Assembly: GCA_050294475.1 (NCBI GenBank)
Contig: JBNKOE010000013.1
Coordinates: 186,001-250,000, forward strand
Direction: 5' to 3'
From: Thalassobellus sp050294475
GTDB lineage: Bacteria > Bacteroidota > Bacteroidia > Flavobacteriales > Flavobacteriaceae
DNA: 64,000 bases
This document shows, piece after piece, positions 34,945 to 44,047 of this stretch. Each line of letters starts with the position of its first letter. The stretch's first letter is position 1. Both the position numbers and the translations under genes were made by a program. The notes under the pieces are model-generated. The model saw nothing but the letters and a program-made list of their open reading frames with translations, did no database searches and was not told where the DNA came from.

Positions 34945-37516
34945 CATTTTAACCTTAAAATATTTTTTAATTACGCTTTTTTTTGCTTGTAATTTTAATA
35001 TTAATGCACAAGAATTAGAATACAGTAATGGTAAAAAATATGTCCTTGGTGGCATATCTGTTTTAGGAAACACAAGTTTTAACGAACAAACTATAATAAC
35101 CTATTCAGGGTTAACAAAAGGAAAAGAAGTAACCATTCCTGGTGAAGAAATAAGCGCAGCCATAAAAAAACTTTGGAACTCAAAATTATTTAGCGATATA
35201 GAACTTTACATTACTAAAATTGAAGGTAATGTTGCTTATTTAGAAATACGCCTTTCCGATTTACCCCAATTAAATGAATTAAAAATTAACGGTGTAAAAA
35301 AGAGTAAAAAAGAAGGTATTATTAATGACAATAAATTAAAAAAGGGAACTAAGGTTACAGAAAACCTAATTACAACTACCAAAAATTTCCTTGAAAAAAA
35401 ATACAAAAAAGAAGGGTTTTTAAACTCTAAAGTACATATTAACACCATTCCTGTTGAGGACTCTATACAAAAAGCTAGAGTTAATATGGTGCTTAACATT
35501 GACAAAGGCGAAAAAGTTAAAATAAAAGATATAGTATTTAACGGAAATGATGTTTTAAGTGATAAAAAGCTTAGAAAAAGTATGAAAACTACTAAAAAAA
35601 TCAATCGTATCCGTTTATTAAAACGATCAAAATTTATTGATTCGGCTTATCAAGCAGACTTAGGACATATTATAGACACCTATAAAGAAAATGGTTATAG
35701 AGATGCCCGTATATTATCTGATAGTATTATTAAAAATAATGACAAAACTATATCTCTTAACATTAATATAATAGAAGGAGAAAAATATAAGTTTGGTGAT
35801 ATTACATTTATAGGTAATACTGTTTACAGTAATGAATATTTAAATAGGCTTTTAAGAATAAATAAAGGTGACACTTATAATGGTGTTTTATTACAAAAAC
35901 GAATTGCAGATAACAGTAAACCAGATGCTTTTGATATAACAAATCAATATCAAAATAATGGTTACTTATTTTCAAGTATTAATGCCGTGGAAGTAAGTGC
36001 CGATGATAATGTAATAGACCTAGAAATTAGAATTTCTGAAGGAAAACCAGCTTATTTTAATAATGTAAGTATTGTAGGTAACGACAAAACAAACGACCAT
36101 GTTATTTACAGAGAAATACGCACGCGACCAGGACAATTATACAGTAAAGCCAATGTAGTGCGTACCGTTAGAGAATTAGGACAATTAGGCTTTTTTGATG
36201 CCCAAGAAATATCACCAGACTTTTTAAACCCTAATCCTAATGAAGGAACCATTGATATGCAATATTCTGTTAAAGAAACAGGATCTAGCCAAATAGAATT
36301 ACAAGGAGGCTACGGTGGTGGTGGCTTTATAGGAACTCTTGGTTTATCATTTAATAACTTTTCTATTAAAGACATCTTAAAAAAAGATGCTTACAAACCA
36401 ATCCCAATGGGAGACGGTCAAAAACTAGCTTTACGTTTACAAGCCAGTCGTTTTTATCAAACTTATAGTTTTTCGTTTTCTGAACCTTGGATGGGTGGTA
36501 AACGTCCGGTGCAATTTTCCACATCGTTATCTCATACCAAACAGTTTCTATATGATTACCGTACTGGAAAAGCTGATAAAAGTAAAAGTTTCAATATTAC
36601 AGGAATTACATTTGGTTTAGCTAAACGCTTACAGGTTCCAGATGATTTCTTCACATTATCTCAAGCCATAAGTTTTCAACGTTACGATTTAAAAAATTAT
36701 AACACAGGATTATTTACTTTCGGAAATGGCTATTCAAATAATTTATCTTATACAGTTGGTTTAAGTAGAAATAATACAAGTGTAGATCCTGTTTTCCCTA
36801 CAGGTGGATCTAGTTTTTCTGCAACAGCAAAATTTTCAGTTCCCTATTCTTTATTTAATGGTATTGACTATAAAGCTATTGCTGAAGATCGAGAAGCTCA
36901 ACAAGCTATTATTAATGATGCATCATCTACAGATGTTCAAAAAACTAATGCTTCAACTAAAATAGCAGAAATAGATCAAGAGCGTTACAAATGGTTAGAG
37001 TTTTATAAAGTAAAGTTTAAAGGTGAATGGTATACAGAATTAGCTAAAAAACTAGTTTTAAGACCAAGTGTTGAGTTTGGTTTCTTAGGTGCTTATAATA
37101 ATGATAGAGGCGTCATTCCTTTTGAACGTTTCTTTGTTGGTGGAGATGGTTTAGGTAGTTATAGTTTAGATGGTAGAGAATCAATTGCTTTAAGAGGATA
37201 TCCAAATCAATCTTTATCAGATCAAGATGGAGGAACTATTTATAACAAATTCTCATTAGAGCTTCGTTACCCTATAACATTAGCAGCATCAGCAAAAATT
37301 TACGCCTTAGGCTTTTTAGAAGGAGGAGCTTCTTTCAATAATTTTAGAGATTATAACCCTTTCGATATTAAGCGTTCTGCAGGATTAGGTATTCGTATTT
37401 TTATGCCTGCTTTTGGTTTATTAGGTATCGATTTTGGTCATGGATTCGACTCATTACCAACAGAAACTGGTATGCATGGTTGGGAAACTCACTTCATAAT
37501 TGGACAACAATTTTAA
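34928..37516 (+). CDS. bamA: Outer membrane protein assembly factor BamA
   Basis: This is an 862-residue Omp85 protein with a signal peptide (LKYFLITLFFACNFNINAQ), POTRA domains at roughly 45-430 and a 16-strand barrel with ALRGYPNQSLSDQDGG (the VRGF/Y loop). The frame is open upstream to 34814, but those residues come from the overlapping uppS frame. A GTG at 34928 puts the signal peptide at the N-terminus, overlapping uppS by 17 nt, and is chosen. It inserts beta-barrel proteins into the outer membrane. Two OmpH/Skp chaperone genes follow, the classic partnership. Confidence 0.94.
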   Translation: MNNLTSILTLKYFLITLFFACNFNINAQELEYSNGKKYVLGGISVLGNTSFNEQTIITYSGLTKGKEVTIPGEEISAAIKKLWNSKLFSDIELYITKIEGNVAYLEIRLSDLPQLNELKINGVKKSKKEGIINDNKLKKGTKVTENLITTTKNFLEKKYKKEGFLNSKVHINTIPVEDSIQKARVNMVLNIDKGEKVKIKDIVFNGNDVLSDKKLRKSMKTTKKINRIRLLKRSKFIDSAYQADLGHIIDTYKENGYRDARILSDSIIKNNDKTISLNINIIEGEKYKFGDITFIGNTVYSNEYLNRLLRINKGDTYNGVLLQKRIADNSKPDAFDITNQYQNNGYLFSSINAVEVSADDNVIDLEIRISEGKPAYFNNVSIVGNDKTNDHVIYREIRTRPGQLYSKANVVRTVRELGQLGFFDAQEISPDFLNPNPNEGTIDMQYSVKETGSSQIELQGGYGGGGFIGTLGLSFNNFSIKDILKKDAYKPIPMGDGQKLALRLQASRFYQTYSFSFSEPWMGGKRPVQFSTSLSHTKQFLYDYRTGKADKSKSFNITGITFGLAKRLQVPDDFFTLSQAISFQRYDLKNYNTGLFTFGNGYSNNLSYTVGLSRNNTSVDPVFPTGGSSFSATAKFSVPYSLFNGIDYKAIAEDREAQQAIINDASSTDVQKTNASTKIAEIDQERYKWLEFYKVKFKGEWYTELAKKLVLRPSVEFGFLGAYNNDRGVIPFERFFVGGDGLGSYSLDGRESIALRGYPNQSLSDQDGGTIYNKFSLELRYPITLAASAKIYALGFLEGGASFNNFRDYNPFDIKRSAGLGIRIFMPAFGLLGIDFGHGFDSLPTETGMHGWETHFIIGQQF

Positions 37517-37591
37517 TTTTGGCACGATATTTTCTAATAACACTATGATGATTTAAATGAGAATTGAAATTTTTAAGATTAAAATTCGTTA

Positions 37592-37599
37592 ATTTTGAA
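37592..37599 (+). promoter_or_regulatory. -7 promoter element for the first ompH gene
   Basis: TAATTTTG matches TAnnTTTG 91 bp before the chosen ATG, giving a leader of about 85 nt. Confidence 0.45.
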
Positions 37600-37689
37600 A
37601 ACACAATTCAAAAAAGTAACAGATATAAAATTAATCATCTGTCTTTTTTTAGAATTTATGAATTGATAAATTATAAAAACATTAAACAG

Positions 37690-38688
37690 ATGAGAAATAA
37701 CGTTCTTTTTTTACTGACAATAGTTTTTATGCTAAGCTTTTATTCACATGCGCAACGTGGAGTTAGAATAGCTTATATAGATACAGAATATATTTTAGAG
37801 AATGTTCCAGAATATCAAGAAGCAACAACACAATTAAATGCAAAAGCCGATAAATGGAAAAATGAAATTCAGGCTAAATTAAGTACTATAGAGCAAAAGC
37901 GAAAAACATTAAGCAATGAAAAAGCGCTTTTAACAAATGAGCTTATTAATGAACGTGAAGAAGATATTTCTTTTGAGGAAAAAGAAATTCTAGACTATCA
38001 ACAAAAACGTTTTGGACCTAATGGTGATTTGTTTATTCAAAAAAAGCAATTAATGCAGCCTATACAAGATCAAATTTTTGCAGCAGTACAAGATTTAGCG
38101 ACTAGCAGAAAATATGATTTTATTTTTGATAAATCATCAGATGCGGTTATGTTATATTCGGCAAGACAATACGATTTAAGCGATCAAATAATAAGAAGTA
38201 TAACTAGGTCCTCAAAACGAAAACAAGCAACTTCAAAAGCTGAAAAAAAAGCAGCGGAAGCTGAAGAATTACTTCCAGAAATTAATTATGAGCAAGAAGC
38301 TCGTGAAAAAGCATTAGAAGAAAAGAGAGAAGCTCGTGAAAGTGCTATTGAAAAAGCTCGACAAGAAAAATTAGCTGCAAGAGAAGCAAAAGTAAAAGCA
38401 GCTGAAGCTAGACGTCAAAAAATATTAGACGATAGAGAAAAAGCAAAACAAGAAAAATTAGCTAAAAAAAATACAACAACAGAGACAGCTAAAGATGTAG
38501 CAGATGAAGAAACATTAAAATCAGAAACAAATAAAGTTGATGAGGTAGAAACAAAAACAAGAGCGCAACTAATTGAAGAAAACAGACAAAAGAAACTAGC
38601 TGAAAGAGAAGCTCGTAGAAAAGAATTAGAAGAAAGAAAAAAGAAAATTTTAGAAGAACGCCAAAAGGCAAAAGATAGTTTAAACTAA
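37690..38688 (+). CDS. OmpH/Skp-family periplasmic chaperone with long charged tail
   Basis: The 332-residue protein has a signal peptide (NVLFLLTIVFMLSFYSHAQ) and an OmpH domain starting GVRIAYIDTEYILENVPEYQ, with the coiled-coil arms at about 45-115 and a closing AAVQDLATSRKYDFIFDKSS. It then carries about 150 residues of Lys/Glu/Ala/Arg-rich predicted coiled coil (KAAEARRQKILDDREKAKQ and similar), absent from ordinary Skp of about 160-170 residues. The frame opens at 37564, but the ATG at 37690 fits the signal peptide. It probably escorts outer-membrane proteins to BamA. Confidence 0.88.
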   Translation: MRNNVLFLLTIVFMLSFYSHAQRGVRIAYIDTEYILENVPEYQEATTQLNAKADKWKNEIQAKLSTIEQKRKTLSNEKALLTNELINEREEDISFEEKEILDYQQKRFGPNGDLFIQKKQLMQPIQDQIFAAVQDLATSRKYDFIFDKSSDAVMLYSARQYDLSDQIIRSITRSSKRKQATSKAEKKAAEAEELLPEINYEQEAREKALEEKREARESAIEKARQEKLAAREAKVKAAEARRQKILDDREKAKQEKLAKKNTTTETAKDVADEETLKSETNKVDEVETKTRAQLIEENRQKKLAEREARRKELEERKKKILEERQKAKDSLN

Positions 38689-38726
38689 AACAATTAATAA
38701 TTTATAACACATTAATACCATTTAAA

Positions 38727-39233
38727 ATGAAACAATTAAAAACTCTATTATTAGCAACTGTATTATGTATTGGAACTTTCAGTTTCACACAAGCTCAAAG
38801 TAAAGTTGCCCATATAAACACGCAAGAACTAATTGCTGCAATGCCAGAAATGAAAGCTGCACAAAAAGAACTTGAGAATTTAAGTAAAACATATCAAACA
38901 GATATGCAAGCATCTATTACAGAGTATCAAAATACGGTTAAACAATATGAAGCTGAAGCTGCTACAAAAACGGCTGAAGAAAATCAAAAAAGAGGTCAAG
39001 AACTTCAAAGTAAACAACAACGTCTTCAACAATTTGAAGTAGATGCTAGAAAAGATATAGAATCTAAACAAGCAGAATTAATACAACCTATAACTGAAAA
39101 AGCTAAAGCTGCTATTTTAAAAGTAGCAAGAGCACAAGGATATGATTATGTTTTAGATTCTTCATTAGGAGTAACAATTTTAGCCGATGGTAAAAACTTA
39201 CTTGATGATGTTAAAAAAGAATTAGGTATCTAA
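38727..39233 (+). CDS. OmpH/Skp-family periplasmic chaperone
   Basis: This 168-residue protein has normal Skp length. It has a signal peptide (LLLATVLCIGTFSFTQAQ), then SKVAHINTQELIAAMPEMKA, a long coiled-coil arm (about 45-120) and the closing VARAQGYDYVLDSSLGVTIL. It lies 38 bp after the long OmpH gene and before murI, as in other Bacteroidota. It should hold unfolded outer-membrane proteins in the periplasm. A hairpin terminator follows. Confidence 0.93.
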   Translation: MKQLKTLLLATVLCIGTFSFTQAQSKVAHINTQELIAAMPEMKAAQKELENLSKTYQTDMQASITEYQNTVKQYEAEAATKTAEENQKRGQELQSKQQRLQQFEVDARKDIESKQAELIQPITEKAKAAILKVARAQGYDYVLDSSLGVTILADGKNLLDDVKKELGI

Positions 39234-39259
39234 TTAACAATACTTAAATAAATTATATT

Positions 39260-39288
39260 AAAAGCTGTCTTTTACAAGGCAGCTTTTT
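39260..39288 (+). terminator. Terminator after ompH
   Basis: AAAAGCTGTCTT and AAGGCAGCTTTT pair with one G-T wobble and are followed by a T-run. It ends just before the murI promoter box. Confidence 0.8.
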
Positions 39289-39296
39289 TATTTTTG
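39289..39296 (+). promoter_or_regulatory. -7 promoter element for murI (near-leaderless)
   Basis: TATTTTTG ends 6 bp before the murI ATG, so transcription would start at or within about two bases of the start codon. Confidence 0.5.
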
Positions 39297-39302
39297 TAAT
39301 AT

Positions 39303-40085
39303 ATGAACACAAATCCTATTGGTATTTTTGATTCTGGAGTTGGTGGCACATCCATTTGGAAAGAGATTCATAAGCTTTTACCTAATGAGCATACCATTTA
39401 TTTAGCCGATAGTGCCAATGCACCTTATGGTCAAAAAGGAAAAGATGCTATTATAAACTTAAGTATTAAAAACACCGAATACTTAATAAATAAAGGATGT
39501 AAGCTCATAGTTGTAGCCTGTAATACAGCAACCACTAACGCAATAGACTTACTCAGATCATCATACAATGTGCCTTTTATTGGTATAGAACCTGCAATAA
39601 AACCAGCAGCTATAAACACTAAAACAAATGCTATTGGGATTTTAGCTACTAAAGGCACTTTAAGTAGTGCGTTATTTTCTAAAACTTCCGGATTATTTGC
39701 TAAAAATGTTACCGTAATTGAACAGCAAGGAGAAGGTATTGTTGAACTTATTGAAACTGGCGAATTGTTTTCTGAAGAGATGAAAACACTTTTAGGTATT
39801 TATTTAAAACCTATGATTGATGCCAATATTGATTATTTGGTTTTAGGTTGTACGCACTACCCTTACTTAATGCCTTTACTTATTGATATATTACCAAATC
39901 ATGTTAAAATTATAGATTCTGGCGAAGCGGTTGCAAGACAAACAAAAGCTATTTTAGAAAAAAACATGTTGCTAAATACTGAAGAAATTACTACTTCTAA
40001 AAAAGAGTTTTACACTAATGGAAACACAGAGGTTATAGCTTCATTATTAAATTCTAAATTTGAAGTACAATTCCTAGAATTTTAA
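39303..40085 (+). CDS. murI: Glutamate racemase
   Basis: The 260-residue enzyme makes D-glutamate for peptidoglycan. Both catalytic cysteines are present: VVACNTATTNAIDLL and LVLGCTHYPYLMPL. The N-terminal GIFDSGVGGTSIWKEI and APYGQKG are also diagnostic. It closes the uppS-bamA-ompH-ompH-murI cluster. Confidence 0.96.
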   Translation: MNTNPIGIFDSGVGGTSIWKEIHKLLPNEHTIYLADSANAPYGQKGKDAIINLSIKNTEYLINKGCKLIVVACNTATTNAIDLLRSSYNVPFIGIEPAIKPAAINTKTNAIGILATKGTLSSALFSKTSGLFAKNVTVIEQQGEGIVELIETGELFSEEMKTLLGIYLKPMIDANIDYLVLGCTHYPYLMPLLIDILPNHVKIIDSGEAVARQTKAILEKNMLLNTEEITTSKKEFYTNGNTEVIASLLNSKFEVQFLEF

Positions 40086-40100
40086 TTGAAGATAACTTCT

Positions 40101-40232
40101 GCGTTAGTGATTATTCATTGATTAATATCTTAATAATGAAATCATGAATGTTTTGCATTTGAAACATTTATTAGAACGAACTCCTTGAAAAAAACGACTG
40201 CTAAAAATACGTCCCAAAAAGTAACGCCCTAA
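40101..40232. repeat. GCGTTA-bounded intergenic repeat, copy 1
   Basis: The segment runs from GCGTTAGTGA (40101-40110) to GTAACGCCCTAA (40221-40232). The two ends are inverted (GCGTTA / TAACGC). The second end supplies the stop codon of the gamma-carbonic-anhydrase gene. A second segment with the same ends is at 60896-60981. The interior differs and is AT-rich. Confidence 0.5.
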
Positions 40233-40747
40233 TCTTCTTTAAACCAGCTAGAATATTTTATATAATTGTTAGCAATTCTATCTATTTGTCCTGAAATTAA
40301 TTCCTGGCTAATATTTTTTATTTTTTTTGCAGGAACACCGGCATAAATACTTCCAGATTCTACATGTGTATTTTGTGTTAATACAGCACCTGCAGCAATA
40401 ATGCTATTGCTTTCTACAACACAATCGTCCATAATAATACTTCCCATTCCAACTAAAACATTATCATGGATGGTACAACCGTGTACTAAAGCATTATGCC
40501 CAATAGATACATTATTACCAATGTTAGTTGGTGCAGTTTTATAGGTGGCATGTATAACGGCACCGTCTTGTACATTCACTTTATCACCCATTTTTATAAA
40601 GTTTACATCGCCTCTTATTACGGCATTAAACCACACACTACATTCGTTTCCCATAACTACTTCGCCAACTATAGTTGCATTTTCGGCAATGAAACAATCT
40701 TCTGGTATTTGTGGAGACTTCCCTTTTACTGGTTTTATTACTGGCAT
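40229..40747 (-). CDS. Gamma-carbonic anhydrase family (hexapeptide repeat) protein
   Basis: The 172-residue left-handed beta-helix protein has hexapeptide repeats (NATIVGEVVMGNECSVWFNA, VIRGDVNFIKMGDKVNVQDG). The three zinc-type histidines fit VIHATYK, SIGHNALVHG and CTIHDN. It resembles YrdA/PaaY-type proteins; real carbonic anhydrase activity is uncertain. The stop codon TAG lies inside a repeat end (TAGGGCGTTAC). Confidence 0.87.
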   Translation of the reverse strand: MPVIKPVKGKSPQIPEDCFIAENATIVGEVVMGNECSVWFNAVIRGDVNFIKMGDKVNVQDGAVIHATYKTAPTNIGNNVSIGHNALVHGCTIHDNVLVGMGSIIMDDCVVESNSIIAAGAVLTQNTHVESGSIYAGVPAKKIKNISQELISGQIDRIANNYIKYSSWFKED

Positions 40748-40859
40748 ATTAAATTACTTTAAAAAAAGGAATCTTACGATTGTAACATAAGTAGTCCTCT
40801 TTAGTTTATATTAAGTTTTATTTTCTATTTATGAGACCCCTGATTTCACAGATAATTTA

Positions 40860-41594
40860 TTACTTAAAATATGATAACAAATCTGATTTCTTTGAAGCTG
40901 ATACCATAATTTCTTGTCCGTTACTTAATATCACGCTTCCTCCTTTTCCTTTTAGGTATTTTACAACTTCGTTTACATTTACTAAATACGATTTATGGAC
41001 ACGTACAAAATTAGCATTGTTTAAAGCATCTTCAAAATATTTAAGTGTTTTACTTACCAGTTTCTTTTTATTATTATTTAGGTAGATATCGGTATAATTA
41101 TCATCTGCTTTACAATATAAAATATCGGCGGTATTAATAACTTCAAATCCGTTTTGCTGCGGAATAGTTATTTTACCATGAACACTATTAGTTTTTGGCA
41201 CTAAAACTTCATCTTGAAGCGCGTCTTCTTTGGTTTTAATTTCGGTAACATAATCGACTGCTTTTATAAGTTCGTCTATAGAAATAGGTTTCATTAAATA
41301 ATATGAAGCATGCGCATTTAAGGCTTCAATAGCATAATGATTATAAGCCGTTACAAACACCGTTTCGAAATTAATATCACCTACTTTATCTAACAAATCG
41401 AAAGCATTTCCATAAGGCATTTCTACATCAAGAAATACCAAATCTAAATCGTTATTACGAATTAAAACTAAAGCTTCTTCAATGTTTGATGCTTCTCCTA
41501 TAACATTAACATTCGGACAATATTTTTTTAGATAATTTTTTAAAATATCTCTACTTGTTTCTTCGTCTTCAACTATAATTGAGGTTAATTTCAT
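40860..41594 (-). CDS. LytTR-family response regulator
   Basis: The 244-residue protein has an N-terminal receiver domain (phospho-acceptor D56 in LVFLDVEMP, switch VTAYNHYAIEAL, KPI lysine) and a C-terminal LytTR DNA-binding domain (GFEVINTADILYCKADDNYT, KTLKYFEDALNNANFVRVHK, LVNVNEV). It pairs with the LytS-type kinase encoded 86 bp upstream. LytTR proteins bind direct repeats about 21 bp apart; such repeats are present before the kinase and vWA genes (43935-43987). Confidence 0.93.
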   Translation of the reverse strand: MKLTSIIVEDEETSRDILKNYLKKYCPNVNVIGEASNIEEALVLIRNNDLDLVFLDVEMPYGNAFDLLDKVGDINFETVFVTAYNHYAIEALNAHASYYLMKPISIDELIKAVDYVTEIKTKEDALQDEVLVPKTNSVHGKITIPQQNGFEVINTADILYCKADDNYTDIYLNNNKKKLVSKTLKYFEDALNNANFVRVHKSYLVNVNEVVKYLKGKGGSVILSNGQEIMVSASKKSDLLSYFK

Positions 41595-41680
41595 CTGTTT
41601 ATATTTATTCTCCTTTTATTAGTTATATGTAACATCCATTAATCATTTCATTATGTAATGAATTTTAACGGATATTTCAT

Positions 41681-43840
41681 TTAGTCCTTTTTAAGTGATA
41701 CAATAACTTTGGTACCTGCATCTTCTTCATCTTTATAATCATCAATAAAAACATCTACTTTATCTTTATACATATCATTTAAAATAGAAACACGTTTTTT
41801 AATATTCCCCATACCTTTTGAGTTCTGTTTTTGCTGATTTTTAGTTTTTAAAGCTTTCGATTTTTTTCTACCAATACCATCATCAGTAATTGTAATAACA
41901 ATTTCATCAGTTTTAGATTGTGTAATACTTATTTCTAAATAACCTTTGGTTTTCTTATAACGTAGCCCATGCCAAACGGCATTTTCTATATAAGGTTGTA
42001 AAAGCATTGGAGGAATTACAAAGTCCTTAATATTAATATGGTCGTCAACATTAATATTATAATCAAACTTATCTTGGAATCTAAAATGTTCTAATTTTGT
42101 ATATAATTGCAGAAGTTCAATTTCTTTTTCTAAGGGAATAAAATCTTCTTCACTATTTTCTAAAACGGCTCGCATGAGCAATGAAAAATCGGTTAAATAT
42201 TTATTGGCTGTTCGCTCATCGTTAGAAGCTATAAAGCTATTTACCGAGTTTAACGCATTGAAAATAAAGTGAGGGTTCATTTGACTTCTAAGCGATTTTA
42301 AAGCTAATAAATTATTTGCTAAACGCTGTTGTTTAATATATTTAAACATTAAAAAAGCGGTCACCAATAATAAAATTAAACCACCTATTAATGAATAAAT
42401 AATTAGTTTTTGTCTTTTAGCTTGTTCTGTAGTTAGTAGGTATTTGCTTTCAGATAATTCCCTATCACTTTCTAAACTTGTTATTCTATTTTGCTTACTA
42501 ACAATTTCTTTACTAAATCTAGCTGCCTGTGATATTTCTTGTTCTTTTTTAATATATGCTTTATCTACTAAACTTACATATTCCTGATAAATACTTAGTG
42601 CTTTTTTATAGTCTCCTGCATCCCGATATACATCAGAAAGTTTTCTGGTAGCATCTTTCTGCACAATAATATCTTCCTTTTTATCAGCTTCTGCAATACT
42701 TTTATTTAAATAAGTAATAGCGTTAGGAAAATCATTTTGCAAAGCATAGGCACTACCTATTTTATAATTCTGCTTTTGCGCTGTTAATGGACTTTCATTA
42801 TCAAAAACAGAATCTTTTAATTCACTAATTGTATTTAATGCTTCTTTTCTTAATTCAATTTCATCAGAATAATTACTGTTCTTATTTGCAAAATCGGCTA
42901 CTTTAATTTTTTCTTCAACTGCACGTTTTTTATTTTCTGTATTAGCTAATTTTAATGACTTATTAAAATAACCTTGTGCCTCACTAATTTCTCCTTTTGC
43001 ATTATAAGTCTCTGCAATTTTTGAATTTAAATCGGTTACTTTAGGTATAATTAAATGTTTCTGAGCCAACTGCAATCCTTCTTTATATGCATTAACAGAA
43101 AGGTCGTAAGATTTAGTTAAAAGGTATACATCTCCTAAGCCTTCATACAAAGACACTAATTGCCAATTTGAAAGTTCCCTTTTATTAATATCGTTATAGA
43201 TTTGTAAACTTTCTTGGTAATTTTTATTCAGCTTATAAGCATTAGCTAACTTTAAATTCACCTCGTTAGTTTCTCTATTTTGAATACTAATTCTGTAGTT
43301 TGAAACTGCTAAATCATACTGTTTCCAGTACATATAAATATCACCTAAAACTTCATAAGCTTCACTATTTTCCTTTACCGAGTTACTTTCCAATAAAGCA
43401 TCTGCAATAAATTGAATACTTTTTTTGGCATCTTTTTTTAAATATGTATCGGCAGAATCTATAAGTGATTTAAATATTGGTATTCTAGATTTTGAAAATT
43501 TACTTTTATAACTATCAGATTTATTAGGTTGTACTTCAACTATAATACGCTCATTACTTTGTATAGTATAATAAACGGTTTCAAAATCTTTGTGTTTAAT
43601 AGTAAGTTCGTCTCCTTTTTTTACTTCTATTTTAAAATCACCAAACAAATCGGAAGTTGTATAATCCCCTCCATTAACTTCAATATTAACATTGGGTATA
43701 GGGTTTCTGGTATCGCTCTCAATTACAGAACCTCTAACCGAAAACCTTGGTTGTATGGCTTTGCTATTTTCTTGACAAAAAAAAGCAGAGGTACTAAATA
43801 TAATACCTATAAACCATATATATTTTAATAATAACTTCAT
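41681..43840 (-). CDS. LytS-type sensor histidine kinase with carboxypeptidase-like and TPR sensor region
   Basis: The 719-residue protein has a signal peptide (IWFIGIIFSTSAFFC), a carboxypeptidase-regulatory-like beta-sandwich (about 30-105, FSVRGSVIESDTRNPIPNVN), TPR repeats (about 125-430), a coiled coil, a transmembrane segment (LIIYSLIGGLILLLVTAFLM), a His-kinase box MNPHFIFNALNSVNSFI and an ATPase domain (PPMLLQPYIENAVWHGL, ITDDGIGRKKS). The phospho-accepting His is in NPHF. It should signal to the adjacent LytTR regulator. The external TPR region suggests protein or peptide sensing, as in many Bacteroidota kinases. Confidence 0.9.
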   Translation of the reverse strand: MKLLLKYIWFIGIIFSTSAFFCQENSKAIQPRFSVRGSVIESDTRNPIPNVNIEVNGGDYTTSDLFGDFKIEVKKGDELTIKHKDFETVYYTIQSNERIIVEVQPNKSDSYKSKFSKSRIPIFKSLIDSADTYLKKDAKKSIQFIADALLESNSVKENSEAYEVLGDIYMYWKQYDLAVSNYRISIQNRETNEVNLKLANAYKLNKNYQESLQIYNDINKRELSNWQLVSLYEGLGDVYLLTKSYDLSVNAYKEGLQLAQKHLIIPKVTDLNSKIAETYNAKGEISEAQGYFNKSLKLANTENKKRAVEEKIKVADFANKNSNYSDEIELRKEALNTISELKDSVFDNESPLTAQKQNYKIGSAYALQNDFPNAITYLNKSIAEADKKEDIIVQKDATRKLSDVYRDAGDYKKALSIYQEYVSLVDKAYIKKEQEISQAARFSKEIVSKQNRITSLESDRELSESKYLLTTEQAKRQKLIIYSLIGGLILLLVTAFLMFKYIKQQRLANNLLALKSLRSQMNPHFIFNALNSVNSFIASNDERTANKYLTDFSLLMRAVLENSEEDFIPLEKEIELLQLYTKLEHFRFQDKFDYNINVDDHINIKDFVIPPMLLQPYIENAVWHGLRYKKTKGYLEISITQSKTDEIVITITDDGIGRKKSKALKTKNQQKQNSKGMGNIKKRVSILNDMYKDKVDVFIDDYKDEEDAGTKVIVSLKKD

Positions 43841-43934
43841 CTACTATTTTATAATGATAAACTTACGCACTTTACTTGGTATATTAAAATGAAGACTTTA
43901 TAAAATAGCAGTCATTAAAACAAAAAAAGTAAGC

Positions 43935-43987
43935 TTCCTACATTCAAAAGTTCCATTCACGCATTTAAACGCCTACTTCACGCATTT
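43935..43987. promoter_or_regulatory. Three direct repeats spaced 21 bp, candidate LytTR binding sites
   Basis: TTCACGCATTT occurs at 43956-43966 and again at 43977-43987, exactly 21 bp apart. A degenerate copy, TTCCTACATTC (7 of 11 matching), occurs 21 bp earlier at 43935-43945. The spacing is two DNA turns, as for LytTR regulators, and the site lies between the divergent kinase and vWA genes. Confidence 0.5.
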
Positions 43988-44047
43988 TACTTTTTTTATG
44001 AAAAAGGTTGGTTTTAGTTTTACATAAATCAAAAAACGTAATATATC

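Noticed and set aside
38280..38680. Tandem DNA repeat within the first ompH gene
   Set aside because: The repeated look comes from Lys/Glu/Ala codon bias in a coiled coil; no fixed repeat unit could be found.
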